A stretch of 64,000 bases of DNA. Origin: Vulcanimicrobiota bacterium. Lineage in GTDB: Bacteria; Vulcanimicrobiota; Vulcanimicrobiia; Vulcanimicrobiales; Vulcanimicrobiaceae. The stretch is taken from NCBI GenBank assembly GCA_003161435.1, contig PMOS01000030.1:37949-101948 (forward strand), read 5' to 3'. Shown here piece by piece: positions 52,208-61,129 of this stretch. Position numbers and translations under genes: made by a program. Within the stretch, counting starts at the first letter, position 1, and the number at the start of each line of letters is the position of its first letter. The notes below the pieces were generated by a model. The model made no database searches. It was given only the letters and a program-made list of their open reading frames with translations, and had not been told where the DNA came from.

Positions 52208-53424
52208 TGAAGCACGACGTCGCCGAACTCCTTCCCTACTACGCGAACGGCACGCTCGACGCCGCCGATGTCACCCGCGTCGAAGCGGAGCTCGCATCCT
52301 GCGCGAGTTGCGCGGACGAGCTGCGCGAGCTCGAGCAGCTCGGCGCTGCGCTCAAGGCACGTGCCGGCGCTGCCGCACCCGTTTCGCCGTCCGTCTTCGA
52401 CAATGCGCTCGCACGAATTTCAACGCCGTCGAGCGCGATCGTCGCAACACGCCTGACCACGGCGTGGTGGGGCACGCCTGCGCGCTACGCGACGGCCGCA
52501 GTGCTGGTGCTCGGTTTCGGCGCGGCCGCGGTCGCCGGATACCACGCGCACCTCGCCGACGTCGCGCGAACGTCGCAAGGGACCGCCGCGACGGGCAACG
52601 AGCAGATGACGTCGATCTACCGCGTCAGCCAGGCGGCGAGCCCCGTCGTTGCCGAGCGGATGAAGGCGTTCGACGCGGCGCACCAGTCGCGCGCCGCCGG
52701 CGCGCCGGCTCCCGAAGCGCAACCCGCCGACGCCAAGAAACGGCGGCTGGCGAAGACGGGACGCATCGAGATCCTGGTTCCGGGTGTCGAGGGCGCGCTC
52801 AAACGCGTGCGCGAGGTAATGCGCGAGAACGAGGGCGTCCTCACTTCGCTCGACGATGCGAACCCGCGCACCGCCGGCGCCGTGCATGCAGCGCAATTGA
52901 CGATCGAAGTTCCGGCGGCGCGGCTCGACGGCACGCTCGACACGCTGGCGACGCTCGGTACCGTGCAGAATCGGGCGATCGATGCCGAGGACGTCGACGC
53001 GACGATCGTCGACGAGGAAGCGCGGCTGCGCAACCTGCGCAGCGAAGAGACCGACCTGCGCACGCTGATGAACAAAGGCGGCAAGGTCGACGACATTCTG
53101 ACGGTTCAGCAGAACCTCAGCGACGTCCGCGGTCAGATCGAACAGCTCGACGCGCAGCACCAGAACGATCTGCACCGCGTGGCGACCAGCCCGATCTCAA
53201 TCACCCTGACCGAAGAACGCGCCAACGGGACGCCCGCCCAGCCGGGTCCGAGCGCCCGTATCGACGGCGCTTGGCAGAGCGGCGTGAACGCCCTGGCCGA
53301 TACGGTGATCTCGCTGCTGAGCACGATCGCCTGGTGCGTCGCCTACTCGCCGATTCCGCTCGGCTTCGCGGCAGTGGTCTATGCCGCAGCGCGCCTGTTC
53401 CTGCGCCGCCCTGCGTCGGCATAG
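52207..53424 (+). CDS. Membrane anti-sigma-like protein with DUF4349 domain
   Basis: 405 residues. The N-terminus looks like a zinc-finger anti-sigma domain (ELLPYYANGTL ... VEAELASCASCADELRELEQL), with CxxC present but the usual histidine three residues before it replaced by Glu. A transmembrane helix lies near 97-115. Residues about 180-385 are a DUF4349 domain (GRIEILVPGVEGALKRVREVM, EEARLRNLRSEETDLRTLM coiled coil), ending in a second transmembrane helix. The topology gives a periplasmic sensing domain between two helices. It probably holds the ECF sigma factor until an envelope signal arrives. Confidence 0.85.
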   Translation: MKHDVAELLPYYANGTLDAADVTRVEAELASCASCADELRELEQLGAALKARAGAAAPVSPSVFDNALARISTPSSAIVATRLTTAWWGTPARYATAAVLVLGFGAAAVAGYHAHLADVARTSQGTAATGNEQMTSIYRVSQAASPVVAERMKAFDAAHQSRAAGAPAPEAQPADAKKRRLAKTGRIEILVPGVEGALKRVREVMRENEGVLTSLDDANPRTAGAVHAAQLTIEVPAARLDGTLDTLATLGTVQNRAIDAEDVDATIVDEEARLRNLRSEETDLRTLMNKGGKVDDILTVQQNLSDVRGQIEQLDAQHQNDLHRVATSPISITLTEERANGTPAQPGPSARIDGAWQSGVNALADTVISLLSTIAWCVAYSPIPLGFAAVVYAAARLFLRRPASA

Positions 53425-53453
53425 ATTGCGAGCTGGCGCGAGACGCGAAGCGT

Positions 53454-54398
53454 TTATACCATGTTCGGGTCGAGCGCGTCGCGTAGGCCGTCGCCGAGGT
53501 AGTTGATCGCCAGAACGGTGACGAGGATGCACAACCCCGGGAAGATCGCTGCCCACGGCGCGCTGGTGATGTTCGACTGCGCGTTGGCCAGCATGTTCCC
53601 CCACGACGCGGTCGGCGGCTGAATCCCGAAGCCGAGGAACGAGAGCACCGACTCGAGGATGATGACGTTGGCGACCTCGAGCGTCGCCTGCACGATGATC
53701 GGCGCGATCGCGTTGGGCAGCAGGTGCCGGAAGATGATGCGCCCGTCGCGATTGCCGATCGCCCGAGCCGCTTCGGCGAACTCGCGCTCGCGCAGCGAGA
53801 GAAACGAGGCGCGAACCAGGCGCGCGACGGACGGCCACGACAGGCCGCCGATCAGCACGACGATCACCAGGAAGCTCAGCGACGCTTTGTTCGAGGTCCC
53901 CGCGACGATGGCGGTCAGGACCAGCAGCAGCGGCAGCAGCGGGATCGAGAGCACGACGTCGGTGATGCGCATGATGACGAAGTCGACCCAGCCGCCGTAG
54001 TAGCCCGAGATCGCGCCCAGCACCGTCCCGATCGTGATCTCCATGATCACCGCGAAGAGTGCCACCGTCAGCGAGATGCGCGCACCGAAGATCAACCGAG
54101 CCAAGAGATCGCGTCCGAGCTCGTCGGTGCCCAACAAGTGGCCGAACGCGCCCGGTGCCAGCGCGTACCCCTGCCAGTTCACCTGATCGATGAAGTTCGG
54201 ATCGGGGTGCCCGATCAAGGCCGTGATCACGTTTGAGAAGATCGCGATGAGCGACATGAGCGTGATCACGACGAGCCCGATCAGCGCGACCTTGTGGCGG
54301 CGGAAGCGGCGCCAGACCGTGTTGCGCGTCGGCGCCATCTCCTCGGTGAGCGCTACGTTGAGAGGATTGCGCGGGTCGAGCCAGGCTTGCGATGCCAT
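53454..54398 (-). CDS. Dipeptide/oligopeptide ABC permease, DppC/OppC type
   Basis: 314 residues with six transmembrane helices. The N-terminal OppC-N segment (WRRFRRHKVALIGLVVITLMSLIAIF), the binding-protein-dependent permease domain from about 110, LGTDELGRDLLARLIFGARISL and the EAA loop EFAEAARAIGNRDGRIIFRHLLPNAI are all diagnostic. It pairs with the DppB-like permease just upstream. The ATPase and substrate-binding genes are not in the window. Confidence 0.93.
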   Translation of the reverse strand: MASQAWLDPRNPLNVALTEEMAPTRNTVWRRFRRHKVALIGLVVITLMSLIAIFSNVITALIGHPDPNFIDQVNWQGYALAPGAFGHLLGTDELGRDLLARLIFGARISLTVALFAVIMEITIGTVLGAISGYYGGWVDFVIMRITDVVLSIPLLPLLLVLTAIVAGTSNKASLSFLVIVVLIGGLSWPSVARLVRASFLSLREREFAEAARAIGNRDGRIIFRHLLPNAIAPIIVQATLEVANVIILESVLSFLGFGIQPPTASWGNMLANAQSNITSAPWAAIFPGLCILVTVLAINYLGDGLRDALDPNMV

Positions 54399-54402
54399 GT
54401 CG

Positions 54403-55449
54403 CTACGTGTACTTCACGCGCGGGTCGAGCCACGCGTAGCAGATGTCGGCGAGCAAGTTGCAGGTGATCACCAAGCACGACACGAGCAACATGTAGCCCA
54501 TCAGCAGCGCGAAGTCGAACTGCCCGAGCGCGTTGATGAACAGGCGCCCCATCCCTGGCCACGCGAAGATCGTTTCGGTCACCACCGCGCCCGATACCAA
54601 GCCCGGCAAGCTCAGCGCGATGATCGTAACGAGTGGGATCAACGCGTTCTTGAGCCCGTGCTTGAGGATGACGGCCCGCCGCGACACACCCTTCGCCGCG
54701 GCCGTGCGCATGTAGTCGGTGCGGATGACCTCGAGCATCGAGCTGCGCATGAAGCGGCTGAACGATGCGATGAACGCCAGCGACAGGACGATCACCGGCA
54801 GAATCAGATGCTGCACGCGGTCGCCCAGATCGAAGGCGTCGGGGTTGGTCGCGATCCCTGCGGACGGCAGCGAGATATGATAGCCGAACCCGGTGATCCC
54901 GTTCACCGAGAACGCCAGTTGCAGCATCAGCGCAAACCAGAAGACCGGCATCGACTGGCCGAAGAACGCGAACGTCGTGATGAGGTAGTCGAGCCATGAA
55001 TACTGCCGAACCGCGCTGATGATTCCGAACAGCACGCCGATCGCGATCGAGAACGCGTAGGCGCAGCCCATGAGCTCCAGCGTCGCGGGCATCCGGTCGA
55101 GGATCGCCTGCGTGACCGGCTCGGAATTCGACATCGACCATCCGAAGTCGCCCTGGAGCACCTGCCACAGCCAGTGGAAGTATTGAATGTAGACCGGCTG
55201 GTCGAGCCCAAGATTGTGCTTGAGCCGTTCGATGTCGGCTTGCGTGATATGCGGGTTCTGGAGGTACGGCGTGAGTGGTCCGCCCGGCGCCTCTTGCAGG
55301 ATCGTGAAGAGCACGATCGAGACGAGCAACAGCAACGGGATGTTCTGTAGGGTCCGGCGGACGACGTACGTGAGCAGCGGTGGGACCTCCCCAGGGACGG
55401 GCCGACGCGAGTTTCGGCCGAGCCCTGACGTCCCCTGGTGGGTTCGCAC
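54403..55449 (-). CDS. Dipeptide/oligopeptide ABC permease, DppB/OppB type
   Basis: Up to 348 residues, six helices. LTYVVRRTLQNIPLLLLVSIVLF, a periplasmic loop with LGLDQPVYIQYFHWLWQVLQGDFGWS and the EAA motif DYMRTAAAKGVSRRAVILKHGLKNALIP identify DppB/OppB. The start is odd: relatives begin at MLTYVVRR, and here the codon before LTYVVRR is CTG at 55377, with GGGGAGG eight bases upstream, so a CTG start is possible; the GTG at 55449 lies in a hairpin. It forms the transmembrane channel with DppC and would import peptides. Confidence 0.92.
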   Translation of the reverse strand: MRTHQGTSGLGRNSRRPVPGEVPPLLTYVVRRTLQNIPLLLLVSIVLFTILQEAPGGPLTPYLQNPHITQADIERLKHNLGLDQPVYIQYFHWLWQVLQGDFGWSMSNSEPVTQAILDRMPATLELMGCAYAFSIAIGVLFGIISAVRQYSWLDYLITTFAFFGQSMPVFWFALMLQLAFSVNGITGFGYHISLPSAGIATNPDAFDLGDRVQHLILPVIVLSLAFIASFSRFMRSSMLEVIRTDYMRTAAAKGVSRRAVILKHGLKNALIPLVTIIALSLPGLVSGAVVTETIFAWPGMGRLFINALGQFDFALLMGYMLLVSCLVITCNLLADICYAWLDPRVKYT

Positions 55450-55462
55450 AAAGTGCGAACCC
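55440..55462 (-). terminator. Hairpin between BKACE gene and DppB gene
   Basis: A perfect 10-bp stem, GGGTTCGCAC-aaa-GTGCGAACCC, without a T-run. It lies 30 bases downstream of the BKACE stop and may reduce read-through or stabilise mRNA. Confidence 0.45.
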
Positions 55463-55491
55463 TTCGCGGTCCTCGCTTCGCTGCGGTCCGC

Positions 55492-56316
55492 CTATGCTGC
55501 CGTGGGAGTGCCTAGCCTCAGGAGTCGACGGGCTTGGTCGGGGGTTGCGACGGGGCGGCCGAGTTCCTCCGCGATTCGAACGACGCGCGCGACGAGCTCC
55601 TCGTTGCGCGCCAGCCGGCCCTTGCTGTAGTAGAGGTTGTCCTCGAGCCCGACCCGCACATGGCCGCCCATCGCGACGGCGACCGCGGCCAGGATAAGCT
55701 GCATCCGGCCGATCCCCGCCACCGACCAGCTGCACCCGGGCGGTAACCCGCGGACGCAGTCGACCAGGTTCTCGACCGAGGCGTCGAGCCCGCCGGGGAC
55801 ACCCAGGACGAAGTCGACGTGAGCCGGGAGGCGGATCGCGCCCTCCTGGGCCAGTCGCTTCGCGTTCGAGAGGTGACCCAGATCGAAGATCTCGAGCTCC
55901 GGCGCGACGCCGAACTCGTCGAGCTTCGCGGCGATCCCGCGCATGATCGGGAAGCTGTTCTCGAAGATGTCGTCGCCGAAATTCACCGTGCCGCAGGTCA
56001 GGGTCGCCATCTCGGGCCGCAGTGCGAGCGGCGCCGCGCGCTCTTCGGGCGTCATCCCGATCGCACCGCCGGTCGAGAACTGCACGATGAGGTCGCTCGC
56101 TTCGCGAATCGCGTCACGAGCTTGCCGGAACCGCTCGACGTCGTGCGTGTTCGTACCGTCGTCGTTGCGGCAGTGCACGTGCACCATGCTCGCCCCCGCC
56201 GCGCGAATCGCGGCCGCCGTCTCACCGAGCTGCGCCGGCGTAACCGGCAGATACGGCGTTTGCTCGGGCATGACTTCCGCCCCAATCGGCGCCACGGTAA
56301 TGATCAGCGGATCCAC
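55492..56316 (-). CDS. BKACE / 3-keto-5-aminohexanoate cleavage enzyme family
   Basis: 274 residues of the DUF849 BKACE family, a TIM barrel with zinc. The family signature is clear: LIITVAPIGAEVM, ASMVHVHCRNDDG with metal histidines, VQFSTGGAIGMTPEERAA, TCGTVNFGD and GGHVRVGLEDNLYYSKGRLA. BKACE enzymes condense a beta-keto acid with acetyl-CoA to give acetoacetate and a new CoA ester; Kce of lysine fermentation is the founder, though many members use other keto acids. MutS-like and P-loop reactivase-like genes lie 2-4 kb away, which favours a Kce-like role. Confidence 0.9.
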   Translation of the reverse strand: MDPLIITVAPIGAEVMPEQTPYLPVTPAQLGETAAAIRAAGASMVHVHCRNDDGTNTHDVERFRQARDAIREASDLIVQFSTGGAIGMTPEERAAPLALRPEMATLTCGTVNFGDDIFENSFPIMRGIAAKLDEFGVAPELEIFDLGHLSNAKRLAQEGAIRLPAHVDFVLGVPGGLDASVENLVDCVRGLPPGCSWSVAGIGRMQLILAAVAVAMGGHVRVGLEDNLYYSKGRLARNEELVARVVRIAEELGRPVATPDQARRLLRLGTPTAA

Positions 56317-56477
56317 GCCACGCCCTTCGAGAGCCGCTACGTGCGTCCCGGCGCCCGGCGTTTAGCCGCCGGCAGAACCACCGCTCAGGCGCCGCTTGCG
56401 CCGAAACCGCCCCTATCACTGGTGCGTTCAAGGATGCGTGCGCAACCTGAGGTTGGTCCGACGGAGACTCATTTGAG

Positions 56478-58088
56478 ATGATCGGTTCCGCTGAGCCGGC
56501 GTGGCCGAGTCGCGCGGTGGCCCGTTCGACGCGGGCGATGGTTGCGTCGCCGCATGCGCTCGCGACCGCGGCCGGTGTCGACGTGCTGCGCCGTGGCGGC
56601 AACGCCGTCGATGCTGCGATCGCGACGAACGCGGTGCTGGCCGTCGTGTATCCGGCGAGCTGCGGCATCGGCGGCGACGCGTTTTGGATCGTCCACGATC
56701 CGAGCGGGCGGCGCACCGTCGCGTACAACGGTAGCGGCCGCACGCCGCGCGCCGCATCGCTCGACCGCCTGCCGGACGGTGCGTTGCCGCAGCGCGGCGC
56801 GCTGGCAGTCAACGTTCCGGGCGCCGTGCGCTCGTGGGAAGACGTCGCCCGCGCGCACGGGACGCGGGGGCTCGACGAGCTGCTCGCGCCGGCCGAGCGG
56901 TTTGCGCGCGACGGCTTCGCCGTCACCGACGTCGTCGCGAACTACGCGCGGCTCAACGAGCCGATGCTGCGCGCCGATGCGGAGGCCGCCCGTATCTTCC
57001 TGCGCGACGGCCTGCCGCAAGCGGGCGACATTCTGCGCAATCCCGAGCTCGGCGACACGCTGGCCGCGATCCGTCGCGAGGGTGCCGACGCGGTCTACAC
57101 CGGGGCGATCGCACAACGCATCGTGCGCACGCTCAACCGTGGCGGCAACGTGATGACGCTCGACGATCTCGCCGCGCACCGCACGGAGCCGACGACCCCG
57201 CTGCGCATCCCCTGGCGCGGCGGCGAGCTGCTGGCGCATCCGCCGAACTCGCAGGCGGCGTTGCTGCTGCTCGGCGCCGGAATGTTGGCCGGCGACGGTA
57301 ACGCTCCCGAGTCGCTGTGGCACCATCTCGGCGTCGAGGCGATGAAGCGCGCCGTCGCGATCCGCGATGCGACGTTCCGCGATCCGGCCTTCGGACCGAC
57401 TGGGATCGAAGAGCGCCTCACGCCCGCAGCGCTCGCAGCGCTGCGAGCAACGATCGACCCGGAGCGTGCGAGCGCGCACGAGCAGCTGCCGGACCGCGGC
57501 GGCACGATCTTTCTGTGCGTCGTCGACGAGAACGGCATGGCGGTTTCGCTGATCGAGAGCCTCTACATGAACTACGGTTCCGGGATCGTCGCCGAAGGCA
57601 CCGGGATCGTCCTACAGAACCGCGGTGCGTACTTCTCGACCCAGCCCGGTCATCCCAACGTCTACGAAGGCGGGAAACGTCCGGTGCACACGCTGTCGCC
57701 GCCGATGTTCTTGCGCGACGGCGTTCCCGAGGTCGTCTTCGGCACGATGGGCGGCGACGGTCAACCGCAGATCCTGCTGCAGTTCTTGCATCAGCTCGTC
57801 GATCGCGGCCTCGACGTGCAGCGCGCGCTCGACCATCCACGTTGGGTCTACGGCCGGCACCAGCTCACCGAACGTCCCGATCTGAAGACCGGCGAGATGG
57901 TGCTCGTCGAGTCGCGCATGCCCGAGGACATCGTCGGCGGCTTGCAGCGCCGCGGCCACCAGGTCGAAGCGCTCGGTCCGTTCGAAAACGCGATGGGGCA
58001 CGCGCACGCGATCGTCGTCGACCGCGCGCGCGGCACGTTGGCCGGCGGCAGCGACCCGCGCGCCGACTCGCTCGCGCTCGGCCTTTAG
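56478..58088 (+). CDS. Gamma-glutamyltransferase family protein
   Basis: 536 residues. The N-terminal VASPHALATAAGVDVLRRGGNAVDAAIATNAVL and GIGGDAFWIVH are typical of the Ntn-hydrolase GGT family; self-cleavage would occur before the Thr in DRGGTIFLCVVD, freeing the nucleophile; later MNYGSGIVAEGTGIVLQNRGAYF, HTLSPPMF and GTMGGDGQPQ belong to the small subunit. No signal peptide is visible, so it resembles the cytosolic YwrD/GGT-like or cephalosporin acylase-related group. It hydrolyses or transfers gamma-glutamyl groups, for example from glutathione. Confidence 0.93.
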   Translation: MIGSAEPAWPSRAVARSTRAMVASPHALATAAGVDVLRRGGNAVDAAIATNAVLAVVYPASCGIGGDAFWIVHDPSGRRTVAYNGSGRTPRAASLDRLPDGALPQRGALAVNVPGAVRSWEDVARAHGTRGLDELLAPAERFARDGFAVTDVVANYARLNEPMLRADAEAARIFLRDGLPQAGDILRNPELGDTLAAIRREGADAVYTGAIAQRIVRTLNRGGNVMTLDDLAAHRTEPTTPLRIPWRGGELLAHPPNSQAALLLLGAGMLAGDGNAPESLWHHLGVEAMKRAVAIRDATFRDPAFGPTGIEERLTPAALAALRATIDPERASAHEQLPDRGGTIFLCVVDENGMAVSLIESLYMNYGSGIVAEGTGIVLQNRGAYFSTQPGHPNVYEGGKRPVHTLSPPMFLRDGVPEVVFGTMGGDGQPQILLQFLHQLVDRGLDVQRALDHPRWVYGRHQLTERPDLKTGEMVLVESRMPEDIVGGLQRRGHQVEALGPFENAMGHAHAIVVDRARGTLAGGSDPRADSLALGL

Positions 58089-59647
58089 CCTTCGTACAAC
58101 TCGCGGGCGCGCGCGACGACCGTCGCGTCGAAGCCGAGGAGGCGCGCTAAGGCCAGGGCGTCCGAAGTTGCCGCGCCGTCGCGCGCGTCCACGACGCGAT
58201 AGTCCATCGCGAGGTTGATCGCGTCGAGCGCCGCGTCGAGATCGTCGGGGCTCACCGCGCCGAGGGCGCCCTCGCGCAGTCCCGCGATGCGCACGTGCGC
58301 GACCTGCGCCGCTTCCGCGATGCCGTCGAAGTGGGTCGAGACGAGCGCGAGCGCGCCACGGGCGCGCAGCGCCTCGACGAACGCGATCAACAGCGCGCGC
58401 CCCTCGCGCGGGCCGGTCGTGCGCGCGAACTCATCGATCAGCATCAGCGTGCGCGACGACGCGTGCTCCAGCGCCTCGCGGGCCCGCACGATCTCGGCGG
58501 CGTAGGACGAGAGCAGGCGCGCGCGGTCCTGCGGCCCTTCGCCGCCGATCCAGACGATCGCGTCGAGCAGCGGCAATGCCGCTTCGCGGGCCGGCGGCGG
58601 GACGCCGAGCGCGACGCACGCGCACAGAAAGCCGGCCGTCGCGAGCGCGGCGCTCTTGCCTCCCATGTTCGCACCGGTGAGAACGGCGACGCCGGGGAGG
58701 TCGAGCGAGATCGGCGTGTAGCGGCGGCCGCGTTCGCCCAGCGCGCCGGCGAGCGGGGCGAAGACGGCCTGGTCGAACGCGATGCCGTTGGGCGCGAGCG
58801 TCGGGACGCAACCGCCCCAGCGTTGCGCGAACGCCACGCGTGCGAGCGCGCGGTCCAGCGCACCGAGCGCGCGCACCGCGTCATTTCCCGCTCCGGCCTC
58901 AGCGGCGATCCTATCGGCCAGCGCGCGCCGCGCCTCTTCCTCCGCGCGCGTCAACCGTGCGAGGGCCGCGTCGCGCGCGCTCGAGGTCACGTCGATCGCG
59001 ACGGTCCGGTACGCCGGCGCGTCGCGCACCACGCGCGCGCCGTCCGGCAGCGGGCCGGTATACACGTCGCGCAGCACGACGAACTCGTCACCGATCGGAT
59101 CGACGCCGGTCACCTCGCGCACCCGTGCGGCGATCGCTTCGCGACGCGCATCGACCTCGGCCTCGGCGCTCGCCAGCGCGGTTCGCGCAGCCGGCAGCCC
59201 CGCGCCGAATGCGTCGGCGAGATAGAAGCCGCCGTTCTCACGCGCCGGCGCGAGGATCGCTCGCATCGCGTCGAGCGTCGGCGGACGGCGTTGCGCGGCG
59301 CCGCGCGCGGCGTCCCAGGCACGAGCCAACGCGGCGAGCGCGTCGACGAAGCGTCCGAGCTCGTAGAAGTCGACGTCGGTCAGCGGATCGCCGGCCCGGG
59401 CGCGAGCCAGGATCGGGCCCGGTTCGGGAACCGCGCGCAGCGCTGCGCGAATGCGCGCGACGCCGTCGAAGTGGAGCGTTCGCGCAAGCGCGACGGCATC
59501 GGCGATCTCGGCCAACGCCTTCGCTTCGTCGCCCGGTGCGTACGGCGCGATCGTCTCGTCGTGTCGACGCCCGAAGGCGCCGACCGGCTCGAGCTCAGCC
59601 CGCAGCCAGGTCAGGCCGATGCGCTCGGCGGTCGTCGAGTCAACCAT
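58085..59647 (-). CDS. MutS-like ATPase, KamC-type aminomutase reactivase candidate
   Basis: 520 residues. The C-terminal half is the MutS ATPase: Walker A LTGANMGGKSAAL, Walker B RTLMLIDEFARTT, switch ALVSTHFDG. The N-terminal half contains a helical lever region but neither the mismatch-recognition nor the connector domain of MutS, and no Smr domain of MutS2. It overlaps by eight bases the P-loop gene upstream. This pairing resembles the KamC-KamB genes that reactivate B12-dependent lysine 5,6-aminomutase, and a BKACE (Kce-like) gene is nearby. The aminomutase genes themselves are not in the window, so the role is inferred. Confidence 0.75.
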   Translation of the reverse strand: MVDSTTAERIGLTWLRAELEPVGAFGRRHDETIAPYAPGDEAKALAEIADAVALARTLHFDGVARIRAALRAVPEPGPILARARAGDPLTDVDFYELGRFVDALAALARAWDAARGAAQRRPPTLDAMRAILAPARENGGFYLADAFGAGLPAARTALASAEAEVDARREAIAARVREVTGVDPIGDEFVVLRDVYTGPLPDGARVVRDAPAYRTVAIDVTSSARDAALARLTRAEEEARRALADRIAAEAGAGNDAVRALGALDRALARVAFAQRWGGCVPTLAPNGIAFDQAVFAPLAGALGERGRRYTPISLDLPGVAVLTGANMGGKSAALATAGFLCACVALGVPPPAREAALPLLDAIVWIGGEGPQDRARLLSSYAAEIVRAREALEHASSRTLMLIDEFARTTGPREGRALLIAFVEALRARGALALVSTHFDGIAEAAQVAHVRIAGLREGALGAVSPDDLDAALDAINLAMDYRVVDARDGAATSDALALARLLGFDATVVARARELYEG

Positions 59648-60566
59648 CGGGGACGGCTGTCAGATCGGCGACGACGTCGAACGCCGGCAACCCGGTGGCC
59701 CGCGCCACTGCTTCGACCAGCGCGCGTGCCGGGAGCGTCGCATCGCGCCCGACCGGCGACGTCGTGCAGGCGACGACCTGGAGCGGCCGCTCGCAGCGCA
59801 GGTCTACGAACGCCTGCAGCTTGGCGAACAGCGCGCCGCGAACTGCGACGCGCGTGGGATCCTCGATCACGACGGTGACGTCGCCGGTATCGCCGAGCAG
59901 CTCTTCGGCATCGCGCGCGTCGAGCGCGCCCGGCACCCGCACGATGCGCGCGCGCTCGCACGCCGGATCGCGGCCGGGGATGCGGAGTCGCGCGACCGTC
60001 TCTGCCGCCACGGCGGCGACGCGTTCGACCGTGGCACCGCTGGCCGCTCCCGTCGCGACGACGATCGCGTCGTCGCCGCCGGCGAGCGGCGCGATCCGAT
60101 CGATCGCACCGTCGACCAATACCGGCCCTTCACCGAGCGCGCGCAGCCGGTCGATCGTCGCGCGCATCGCGCGGGCGGTCGGCGGTCCGGCGATCTCGCA
60201 GGTCGTCGCCAGCATCGCGCGCGCGAACATCATCGTGCCGAGCGCGCTCTCCTCGCCGCGGTCGAGCAGCGCGAGCGCCGGGCTGCGCGGAACGAGGCCC
60301 GCGGGCAGCGCGACGAGCGTGCCGGCCGCGAGCCGCACGCGCGGCTTCGGCTCGGCGTCGAGCGCGTCGAACGGTTCGCCGTCGCGTCCGATCGACGTCA
60401 CCGCCATAACCGCGCCGCGCCGCGCCGCGACCGCTCGCAGCGCGTTGAAGACCGTCGTCTTGCCGGCGTTCTTGGCCGTCCCGACGACGACGACGCTGCG
60501 CGCCGCGGCGGTCGCCAACGCGTACAGCGCCTCAGATGCCGACGTGAAAGAACTTGATCGCGGCAA
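59640..60566 (-). CDS. P-loop NTPase, KamB-type reactivase subunit candidate
   Basis: 308 residues (or 20 fewer if the TTG at about 60520 is the start). Near the N-terminus VVVVGTAKNAGKTTVFNAL gives the P-loop; the rest is alanine-rich alternating helices and strands with LVDGAIDRIAPL and VTVVIEDPTRVAV. The GTAKNAGKTT form matches what I recall of the KamB reactivase subunit family. It overlaps both the MutS-like gene downstream (8 bases) and the MntP gene upstream (35 bases). The protein partner is probably the adjacent MutS-like ATPase. Confidence 0.65.
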   Translation of the reverse strand: MPRSSSFTSASEALYALATAAARSVVVVGTAKNAGKTTVFNALRAVAARRGAVMAVTSIGRDGEPFDALDAEPKPRVRLAAGTLVALPAGLVPRSPALALLDRGEESALGTMMFARAMLATTCEIAGPPTARAMRATIDRLRALGEGPVLVDGAIDRIAPLAGGDDAIVVATGAASGATVERVAAVAAETVARLRIPGRDPACERARIVRVPGALDARDAEELLGDTGDVTVVIEDPTRVAVRGALFAKLQAFVDLRCERPLQVVACTTSPVGRDATLPARALVEAVARATGLPAFDVVADLTAVPDG

Positions 60567-61104
60567 ACGCTATGCCCGTGAGGACGAGCACGATGCCCGC
60601 GAACAGTGCCGAGCGCTCTTCGGCCACGACGCCCAAGCGTCTTCCGAGCGCAAGGCCGAGGGCCGTCGACAACACCGAAGCGCCGCCGATGAACGCGAGG
60701 CTGTAGACCAGCGGTACGCCGATGTAGAGGATCGAGAAGCCGATCCCCAGCGAGTCCAGACTGATCGACAGCGCGCCCAGGACGAGCCCGAAGCCGCGCG
60801 AGAGATCGAAGCCACCGCCCTCCTCGGTTCCGTGCAGCGCTTCGTAGATCATGTAGCCGCCGACGCCGACCAGCGCGGCAAAGCCGAGATACCCGGCCGC
60901 GTCCCCGAGCAGATGTCCCGCGACTTGCCCGATCAACACGCCGATCACGGTCATCGTCACCTCGGCAAGGGCGAACGCCGCACCGATGCGGATCTTGACC
61001 CACCGATCGGCGCCCTTCATCCCGACGCCGACCGACACGGCGAAGACGTCGAGCCCCAGCGAGAGCGCGACGAACAGGACCTTGAAGAACGCGGCGACGG
61101 TCAC
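60532..61104 (-). CDS. mntP: MntP-type manganese efflux protein
   Basis: 190 residues with six transmembrane helices arranged as two inverted repeats. The acidic membrane motifs LGLDVFAVSVGVGM and LSISLDSLGIGFS match MntP/DUF204 proteins, which export manganese. In Escherichia coli the gene is controlled by a manganese riboswitch and MntR; no such RNA is visible in the 25 bases separating it from the receiver gene. Confidence 0.85.
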   Translation of the reverse strand: MTVAAFFKVLFVALSLGLDVFAVSVGVGMKGADRWVKIRIGAAFALAEVTMTVIGVLIGQVAGHLLGDAAGYLGFAALVGVGGYMIYEALHGTEEGGGFDLSRGFGLVLGALSISLDSLGIGFSILYIGVPLVYSLAFIGGASVLSTALGLALGRRLGVVAEERSALFAGIVLVLTGIAFAAIKFFHVGI

Positions 61105-61129
61105 GCGCCGCCGCCGTCAGCGAGCTCTG

